NCBI RefSeq assembly: GCF_027943255.1
Contig: NC_072896.1
Span: 120,497,879-120,561,878 of the forward strand
DNA: 64,000 nt
Direction: 5' to 3'
From: Anastrepha obliqua
Taxonomy: Eukaryota; Arthropoda; Insecta; Diptera; Tephritidae
Shown here in pieces: positions 56,427-64,000 of this stretch. The first letter of the stretch is position 1. Each line of letters opens with the position of its first letter. The translations under genes and the position numbers were made by a program. The notes beneath the pieces were generated by a model that saw only the letters and a program-made list of their open reading frames with translations, did no database searches and was not told the origin of the DNA.

Positions 56427-57060
56427 GTAGGGAGGTGCAATGGTTGAAATGCGAGCCTGGCACTCCTCAAGTAGCACTGAAGCGCCGTTTTGATATCATT
56501 ATGAGATCTCCAACAGGCAGATATCTACAGCCAGTCAGAGCTGTTGATATAATGGAGAAGATTGATGGGATTTAGGTTGGCGCACTGCCCCAGGCTGTCA
56601 AAGAAAGGAGCACCCAGTGGCCTTAGTCGACTAGCTGCCAAACCCGGACATTTACAGCTTCTGCAATGGGGATTAAATGGTAAACCAAACGCGCTTTTCC
56701 GCGTGTGTGTCGATCATCCAGTAACCGGTAAACACAGCTAAGAGTTTGGAAATTTAATGACGAGGAGTCCCCACGACTTTCTGAGTCCTTCGTATATTGT
56801 ACTGGAGCCAAAGGGTTTTCGAAATAGCACATGAACAAATAGAGCTCCACCTTTTCTGCGCTTTCCTGAGAAATAATTTGTACAGTTCCCCTTTAACAAC
56901 TGTCAGGGGGGATGCCGATGACCGGGAAGGTGGTCTCTGAGGCCAATTCAGTGCCCTTCCTAGCAAGCTCATCAGCAATTTGATTGCCCTCTATGTTCTT
57001 ATTTCCTGAAACCCAGATCAGAGAAATCTTACCTGCACAGCCAAGAGATTTGATCTTAAA
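56427..57060 (-). pseudogene. non-LTR retrotransposon RNase H and 3' end
   Basis: The reverse strand starts in the RNase H domain (IWVSGNKNIEGNQIADELAR then KGTELASETTFPVIGIPPDS), runs through a C-terminal Cys region (NPHCRSCKCPGLAAS, with part deleted) and ends in the 3' UTR with the reversed CTAC tail at about 56427. Longest of the three copies of this family. The invariant His of WVxGHxxxxGN is replaced (VSGNKNIEGN). Confidence 0.82.
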
Positions 57061-58196
57061 ATTAACTATTTTTTAACGAAGGCGATCGTGTAATTCTGAT
57101 ATATTGACGTTTAAGAGACACAAACCAATTTCACCAATATTTTTTTTAATACACCCAAAAGCTGGAGTTTTTCCAGACATAAATATAGTTTTCAAGCTAT
57201 CTTATTTATCTATCCAATCCGCAACTGGAAGTAATACGAATCTAAGCACTAAATCAAGCCCTAGAGAAATTATTTAGATTATTCCTTTACTTTTAAGTTA
57301 TTTCAATAAAAAAGTGTTCATTTTTGCTCCTTAGCCAAAATATTTTTCTAAAAACTCTACTTACACATTTATTAAAAAAAATAAATCTCAATATCAAAAT
57401 AAAATCATTGCGTTTTTAATGATTTATCATTTTGTTCAAATCATATATTTCCACTTCAAACTACTCTGTACTTATGAACAATTTTAGCTGTCACTTTAAG
57501 CTAAAAAGTGTGTCACGATTGCACCCCAACCCCTCCGACCTTGGTGTGGTTTCGCTACCACCCACAAGTGGGCTGACAGTCCATCAGTGGCTCATTTTAA
57601 CGTACCATTTTACCCCGTTACCGCTCAACCCCTTAATTATTGCTAAGTATATACATATGCACGTATGCACACACACACATACATGTGAGAAAAGTAACCA
57701 TTTCAATGAAAATTATTTATCACTTTGCTATTTGCATTTGGAAGTCCTCTATGCATTTGCATTTCCGATGCGTTCGCGCGGTAATTCACTTTTGTTCAAA
57801 GGTGAAACTGTAACATTTGTATGATTCCCGAGTAGATTAATGAAGCCGATGGAAAATCCAATTACTTTTCCCACATTTCATAGTAAATTATTTCTTTCCA
57901 TGCAAGTACATTATTATGTATATATACATACAGGGCGTATATACTTATATATGGATGTGTATATATTTATGAGTACTCTGTCTAAAGATAGGTTTTCTAC
58001 TTAGAAGGGAATTCGAGAATATACTTATATAATTATATACACTCAAAATAAGGTCACACTTGTATTTTATGCAGTTGTATTTGAGCCTCATCGAGATTGT
58101 CGTCAAAATCAAAGTTTTAGATCAAGCTTTTGAAGGAAATTAGGGTTATAACCTGAATATTGGTAGATATAATATTGATCGATAGGAATACATACA
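57061..58196. other. AT-rich spacer, no supported gene
   Basis: A 130-codon + frame at 57432-57824 crosses a (CA)n tract and has no domain. Microsatellites lie near 57650-57690 and 57915-57970. Confidence 0.4.
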
Positions 58197-58300
58197 TTAA
58201 TTTCGGTGTGGTTCAACAAACCGCGCCATTCGTTTCTCTCTCGGGCGCCAAACAGAAACACCAACTAAAGTCAAGATCTACATACCTACATACCTAGATA
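58197..58300 (-). mobile_element. possible short RTE tail remnant
   Basis: Resembles 23735-23810 (GCGCCATTCGTTTCTCTCTC versus GCGCCAGTCGTTTCTTTCTC). Too short to be sure. Confidence 0.3.
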
Positions 58301-58307
58301 CAAACCC

Positions 58308-58485
58308 CCGAGTTTATTTCTGCCATGAAAAAGCTCCTCATAAAAATATCTGCCGTTCGGAGTCGGCTTGAAACTGTAGGTCCCTCCATTTGTGGAACAA
58401 CATCAAGACGCACACCACAAATAGGAGGAGGAGCTCGGCCAAACACCTAACAGAAGTGTACGCGCCAATTATTTATTTTTTTTTT
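58308..58485 (+). repeat. tRNA-derived SINE, 3' half
   Basis: Starts at GTTTATTTCTGCCATGAAAA and ends CACCTAACAGAAGTGTACGC plus CCAATTATTTATT. Second tail type, very close to 53858-53952. Confidence 0.88.
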
Positions 58486-58629
58486 TAAAGCGGGTCGCTG
58501 GAAAGAAAACACCGACGGTCATGCCAGCCTATTATTGCGACAAGCTAAGCACGCCTCAGAGAGGGCTGACTACAATCAATAGGAATTTTGCCACTCTCTT
58601 TCTATCTCAGGAGGAGTAAGGAATTCTGA

Positions 58630-59160
58630 CTAAAAATTTTCGACCCTACAGTCTATATAAATGGTTCTAAAATGGATTGTGGTGTTGGAGCTGGTATATA
58701 TTCTCATAGACTTGGAATTGAAAATTCTGTGCGTCTCCCTAATACCAGCAGTGTCTTCCAGGCGGAAGTACTGGCAATTGGGGAAGCTTGTAGGCTACTA
58801 ATCACGGATTTCTCTTTTAAGGGCAATATCGCTATTCTTTCGGATAGGCAAGCTGCAATCCAGGCACTGGACGCGGCTATAACAACCTCTAAAGTGGTGG
58901 AGCAAAGTAGGAATAGCCTCACCTCGTAACGAAAAAGCCGATGAACTGGCTAGAGGGGGATCTACTATGAATAGCGTTCTTGCAGTACTGGTATTCACAC
59001 CATTAGGTGCGGTCAAGAATGCAATTGATGGAGAGACCAGACGAAGTGTAAATTCAGCAGGACGTTATGGCCCCCCTACAACCTAAATCAATCTTCGACA
59101 TTAATAATCATGAAACGACGCTAGTTGGATTCTGGATGAATCACCACTCTAACCAACCAA
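58630..59160 (+). pseudogene. non-LTR RNase H remnant, first Asp lost
   Basis: The frame reads VYINGSKMDCGVGAGIYSHR, where the family has TDGSK, so the first catalytic Asp is Asn. It continues SSVFQAEVLAIGEACRLLIT (Glu motif) and ILSDRQAAIQALDAAITTSK (second Asp). After a stop at 58927 and a deletion comes RNEKADELARGGST. Strongly decayed; the upstream reverse transcriptase is missing. Confidence 0.75.
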
Positions 59161-60064
59161 CCAACTGGAACTTGAAATCAGTAAAATTTAAACTCGCTAC
59201 TCATTATAAAAATGAACAAAACACCACTTAAATAGAATTCAATTTCAAAACAATTGCGGTTATACCATTCAATGCGAAACTCAAAATGTAATAGTGACTT
59301 GTCGATGGTGAGTATCATGTACAAGGAGAATCCCCGAATTGTAAAAGCTCACTCTAAACACAAAACACTGACTAACATCTGGATGTGAAGAGTTAAGGTA
59401 GATCTTGTTGCCCCCTTTACATCCATACACGTTATTTGTCAGTATATGCGGGCTTCCTAAACAAGCCTATGTGCATGATCAAAATCGCATAAAAGAATTC
59501 CGCAAAAGAAGAGGCATTTTTATTTAGTTTAGTGCCCTTCTGGAATTCGAATAAAGGCGTGCAAGCAATTGACACATACATACATACATATGAGTCTATA
59601 TCTGACGCGATTCCTTTAAGCTGATAAATATAACCTTTATAGGAATAAAATTCTGCGTTTTGTGTAAGTAGTGCCCCCGCTTTCGTATTTACTGGCATTG
59701 CCACCTGCGTCACAAGATCTCATGTTGGGATTTCCGTATTCTATTTGACATCAGTAAATGATGTGCTGGCCTGCTTTCAGAACATTTAAATAAATTCAGC
59801 TGGAACTTAATTGTCAGAAGTGCTTTTTCTATTGATTCAACGTCTTCAGCTGCGCTAAATACATACATATTTGCTTATCATTGTTTAATTTTATATGTAG
59901 TAGATATTTCTATCATACAAATAACAGCACATGCGGCGTACTTACGTATGTTAGGTAGGCCTGTTTCTCTTTTTATATGTATGTATGTGTGGATGTAGCT
60001 GAATAAAAATTATGCTTAGGTACAAGGATTTATATATTATTATTATAAATTGAAACATAATTGA
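59161..60064. other. no supported feature
   Basis: AT-rich, with (CATA)n near 59573-59592 and (TATG)n near 59975. Nothing else recognised. Confidence 0.4.
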
Positions 60065-60180
60065 AATAGATTATTTTTTAAGGCTTTGATTTCGATGTCA
60101 TAACCATCCGTTCAGGGCGTCCAGAGTGAGCGTCGTTATTCACATCTTCTCGCCTTCTGCGAAAAGCACTTAATTCCATT
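60065..60180 (-). mobile_element. mariner linker-region remnant
   Basis: The reverse strand reads REDVNNDAHSGRPERMVMTS, which resembles the linker of mariner transposases (GREDVxDDxRxGRPxxS). No other part is clear. Confidence 0.4.
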
Positions 60181-60487
60181 TTTTACACAAAATTTTATGC
60201 AACTTCTTTGATTCATTTTTTTCTATAGCAAAAAATTGCCGAGCACCCAAAACACTTGCCTTATTTATGCCGTGAACATATCTTCGAGACGAGTGTACCA
60301 ACATAAAAAAATAATAATCGAAACTCGAATGTACGCAGCTCGCGAAATTTGAAAATTCGCCTTATTTTTTTAACACACCTCGTATATATGTATGTATGTA
60401 CATATATCGGTTGCAGATGGACTAAACTGATGTTACCTGTCGTGTCCGATCGACTGTAGCAAACCCTCCTGTCATTAAGCAGAGGGG

Positions 60488-61657
60488 AGTGCAGACATTG
60501 CATTTTATTATAAAAATGCGTGTTCTGTTAAGAAAGTTTATCGCGCGCTTCTTCCATTTTATGGTCAGTTTAATCGACCCACTGAAGCGGCTATTCGAGC
60601 TACTGTGACTAAATTTAGAACCCAATTTACATTATTGGACAACAATATCGCAGCAGTATCGGCCAGTGTTAATGATGACCATCAATTATCGATTCGTCGC
60701 CGTTCGCAGAAGTTGGGCCTCTGTTACTCAACAACGTGGAAAATTTTACGAAAAGATTTACATAGGTGTGAAGCCTTTCAAACTACAGCTGGTGGAAGAA
60801 TTAAAGCCGAACGACATACCGCAACGCAGAATTTTTGGGGAATGGGCTCTTGGAAAGTTGGCCGAAGATCCACTTTTTTATCGAAAAATTGTGTTCAGTG
60901 ACGAAGCTCATTTTTGAATCAATAGGTACGTAAATAAGCAGAATTGTCGATTTCGGAGTGAAGATCAGCCAGAAGAATTGCAAGAGCTACCAATGTATTC
61001 AGAAAAGGTCACAGTTTGGTGCGATTTATGGGCTGGAGGTATCATTGGACCGTACTTCTTCAAAGATGCTACGAATCGTAACGTAAGTGTGAATGGTGAG
61101 AGCTACCGTGAAATGATATCCAACTTTTTTTTGCCCAAAATGCAAGAGCTTGACTTGCATGGCATGTGATTTCAGCAAGACGGTGCCACATGCCACACTG
61201 CACGCGTAACAATGGACTTGTTGAGAGGTGAGTTCGGTGAACATTTTATTTCACGTTCGGGACCTGTCAATTGGCCACCCAGATCGGCTATGTTAAAGCT
61301 CATGTCTATTCAGACAAAAGCCTGCCTCAATTAACGCATTGGAAGACAACATTAAAGCATTTATATGTGAGATACCGGCCGAAACATTGGAAAGAGTATG
61401 CCAAAATTGGACTAAGCGGATGGACCATTTGAAGCGCAGTCGCGGTCAACATTTGCATGAAATAATCTTCAAACATTAAATTATATGGACTGTACTATCG
61501 ATTTAAATAAAAAATTCATGCATTTTTCTGAATTTCACGTGTGTTTTTTTGAAAAACTTTTCTATAGCTCTTAAAAAATCACCTTTTAGTTGGCCTACGA
61601 CGCCATTTGCCAAAATTATAAGCCTTCCGATAGTGTAATTAATTTTGCGCCACATTG
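60488..61657 (+). mobile_element. mariner-like transposase copy, 5' end lost
   Basis: + frames encode VKKVYRALLPFYGQFNRPTE (helix-turn-helix part), RSQKLGLCYSTTWKILRKDL, KIVFSDEAHF-stop (first Asp), NKQNCRFRSEDQPEELQELP, SEKVTVWCDLWAGGIIGPYF, then FQQDGATCHTARVTMDLLRG (second Asp) after a TGA. The third-Asp segment is deleted after WPPRSA. The right end (reverse CAATGTGGCGCAAAATTAAT) matches the MITEs at 8456-8939 and 37335, making this the visible source family. Frameshift near 60770. Confidence 0.85.
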
Positions 61658-61659
61658 TA

Positions 61660-61990
61660 TACCAATGGAAACGTAAATATGACTCTAATCTAATAATATT
61701 TTTAAATGGAGTTGCCACCTTATTTACAGTTTTATTTACTTATCTAAGATATGGTGGTGTATATGTAAGATTTTAAGCCTTTTATAATGCATGTACGGAA
61801 TAGATGTTACAAAAAATAAAAAAAACGTAACTTTATTTAATAACAAGTGGTTATCGCGCTAATTAAGAAGAAGAATGGGTATCAAATAAAGTGTGTTCAG
61901 AAGATTGGAGAAAGCTTTAATTGGAATTAGTTGTGTATGACGTTGCCACTTACCTACCTACCACCAACTGCATGAAAAATGAAAATGGTA
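61660..61990. other. no supported feature
   Basis: AT-rich spacer. Nothing recognised. Confidence 0.4.
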
Positions 61991-61994
61991 AAAA

Positions 61995-62616
61995 TGTGCG
62001 TATTTTACCCATAGTTTCACTTGTGTCCGATAAAAGTGGTAAAAATGCAACAACTGCTGCTGCAGAAATTAACACTGTTCACGGAGAGGATACCGTGAGT
62101 GTAAAGACTGCGCAAAAGTGATTTTCGAAATTCCGAAGTGGTAACTGCGACGTGGAGGATGCCCCGCGCGCTGGTCGTCCTGAAGTCTTTAACTCCGACG
62201 TCTGAATGAGACACTCAACAAAAATCGACCGTCTTTAGTGAATAGACGCACAGTTTTGTTTCACCACGACAACGCAAGACCTCATACCGCAAGGCAAACA
62301 TTAAGCAAGCTGAACGTGCTCGGATGGGAGCTAACGCCGCATCCACCATACTCTCCGGATATTGCCCCTTGTGATTATCGCCTTTTCCGTGGACTTCAAT
62401 CCCAAATGAGTAACAAGAACGACTCCCCAAAAGAAGTGTATTTTGGCTCCAAAGACAAACAATTTTTTGAGCAGGGATTAAAAATTTGCCTAAACGTTGA
62501 GGAGACATTGTAAATAATGAAGGAAAATATATTATTGATTAATAAATACTTTAAACATCTTTTTTATTAATTTTAAAAACACCTCAAAAAACGCACGAAC
62601 TTATGGACTGACCTAA
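61995..62616 (+). mobile_element. mariner deletion derivative, same family as 30241
   Basis: Encodes SVKTAQK-stop-FSKFRSGNCDVEDAPRAG then RPEV, then jumps to LNKNRPSLVNRRTVLFHHDN ARPHTARQT and PPYSPDIAPCDYRLFRGLQS. The middle, with the first Asp, is deleted. It keeps the third Asp that the copy at 30241 lost. The right end TTAGGTCAGTCCATAAGTTC is present next to TA; the left end is truncated. Confidence 0.87.
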
Positions 62617-62619
62617 TAC

Positions 62620-63837
62620 TTATTGAACAGTTGAATTATATTAGATATTAGGATGTGAGTATCAAGCAAATTATTATTGATAATTTTTTATTAAAAGCGT
62701 TTATTGAATGGCGTTGCTACTTAGTTTGTCATTCAAAAAGTAAGGGAATTGTCCCATAATATAAAATGAATCACTTATTTTTATCTACTTTTTGATGCAG
62801 CATTACAAGGGAAATTTTAAGTGACTGGTTCTGCCTAAAAATTTGAAATTGGGTCTTTATCAAAAATTTGACTTTGATACGTACTCATTACTTAGGTACA
62901 TATGGACAAATATTTTTTTTGTAAAAAATTTGGTATCTGCATGTAAATATGTAAATCAAAACAAAAATTCTTAATAATTAACATTGACACTGAAATTTTT
63001 ATGTTCTTTTTATTTTACCAATTTATGTAAGGCAGCGTACTTGGCTCATATGTGCGTTTGTATGTATGTAACGATTTCTTCTCACCGTAGAGTAGAATAA
63101 GAAACTTGAAAATAGCTACAAAGCTACAAAATTATTCTTTCTCAGCCTCCCAACACTGGCATACTTAAATGCAAGCAGACGATATATGTTTTCATAAAAG
63201 CATAAAGCATCAAACACCTGTTTAATTAGAATTTTCCCTCGAAATTTTCAAGGCAACCTATTGTATTTTTTGTCACATTTGCAGCAAACACAATGTAACC
63301 TTAGAAATTCAATGTATTTAGTTGGAAGCGATTGTACACAAAAAAACGCTTTCAATGAACAAAGGCATACTACGAGTATGATATTTAATTATCTGATGTC
63401 TGTTCAATTTTATGTCGCGGGAACTTGAACGATACGAACATTCAATGAGGCGGCCGTTGGTGTATTTGTGATTGCTTAACCTTGGCGCAGATGCAGTAAG
63501 CTGAGCTTTATAAGCCCTAAGAAGTTATCGGTATATCGCAACGAATCAAAACCCAGAGGCATCGAACGCTGGACTACGTTATGCAAATCTCTACTAGAAC
63601 TTCAGCCATGAATCTCTTTCCAAGCGGGAAAAAATAAATAATACAGACTTGCAGTATATCTCTATCACAAATCAGTATACATATCTCTGCCCAAAGCGAT
63701 AGTAGCACATCGATAGCATTCTATATACACTTGCCAGAAAAAGGATACGTGCACAAAGAAATGAAAGCAACATATTAAGAAATCTATATATGTACATATG
63801 TATGTATATAAAAGAAAGACATGTTAGTTACACTATT
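62620..63837. other. AT-rich spacer, no supported gene
   Basis: No coding or RNA signal recognised. Confidence 0.4.
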
Positions 63838-63960
63838 TATAATTCGAGAACGGCTGAACGGATTTGGTTGAAAATTGGTGGAGAGGTAGCTTAGAACCAG
63901 GAGACGGACATAGGATACTTTTTATCCCATTCGAACGCGTTTCCGTGAAGTCACTATAAA
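63838..63960. repeat. widespread insect repeat, possibly Helitron-related
   Basis: TAATTCGAGAACGGCTGAAC to GAGACGGACATAGGATACTT and TTTATCCC is a sequence type I associate with common insect repeats often found in Helitron-like elements. The element continues beyond, or is cut by, the window edge. Recognition is from memory and not tested. Confidence 0.4.
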
Positions 63961-64000
63961 ATGTGGTATAACAATAACGTATCTGATATGAAATAACAAA

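Noticed and set aside
57432..57824. 130-codon + frame
   Set aside because: Crosses a CA microsatellite (HTHTH), shows no domain, and lies in AT-rich spacer.
1..64000. A new multi-gene system
   Set aside because: Only two unrelated host genes are present; everything else fits transposon remnants or spacer.

Overview
The window is eukaryotic nuclear DNA from a higher fly. The glycogen phosphorylase exons read almost like those of Drosophila, while the dense (TATG)n/(TACA)n microsatellites, the many decayed mariner-like elements and a multicopy tRNA-derived SINE are what I would expect of a tephritid fruit fly (Bactrocera/Ceratitis/Zeugodacus group). The family placement is an inference. There are no operons, CRISPR arrays, rRNA genes or true tRNA genes.

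Only two host genes are supported. (1) Glycogen phosphorylase (GlyP) lies on the + strand at 25896-28418. Its last three coding exons are present (764 residues); the first about 80 residues, with the start codon and regulatory N-terminus, are not seen. (2) A minus-strand single-exon reading frame at 43977-51269 encodes 2430 residues of mostly disordered, low-complexity sequence that I do not recognise. A good splice acceptor just upstream of its first ATG is in frame with it, so the real start may lie in another exon.

The rest is transposon-rich intergenic or intronic DNA. Layout: 1-25.9 kb, nested transposon remnants (mariner families, non-LTR retrotransposons, SINEs, terminal-inverted-repeat MITEs, a foldback element); 25.9-28.4 kb, GlyP; 29-34.4 kb, two non-LTR remnants around a complete-ended mariner; 34.4-36.9 kb, AT-rich microsatellite DNA; 36.9-42.8 kb, stacked mariner copies with SINEs and non-LTR pieces inside them; 42.8-52.3 kb, the large gene and its flanks; 52.4-64 kb, more nested elements (TTAA elements, Tc1, non-LTR, mariner).

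Because several elements are split by younger ones, their ends and target duplications can be read directly. The clearest cases are a CGGCG-flanked Transib-like element (2730-3549) inside a non-LTR retrotransposon, and a 2.57-kb TTAA-flanked element (21148-23715) inside the tail of an RTE-like element. I found no evidence of a new multi-gene system. The most interesting items are these non-autonomous transposons, the SINE family with two tail types, and the large unrecognised protein.
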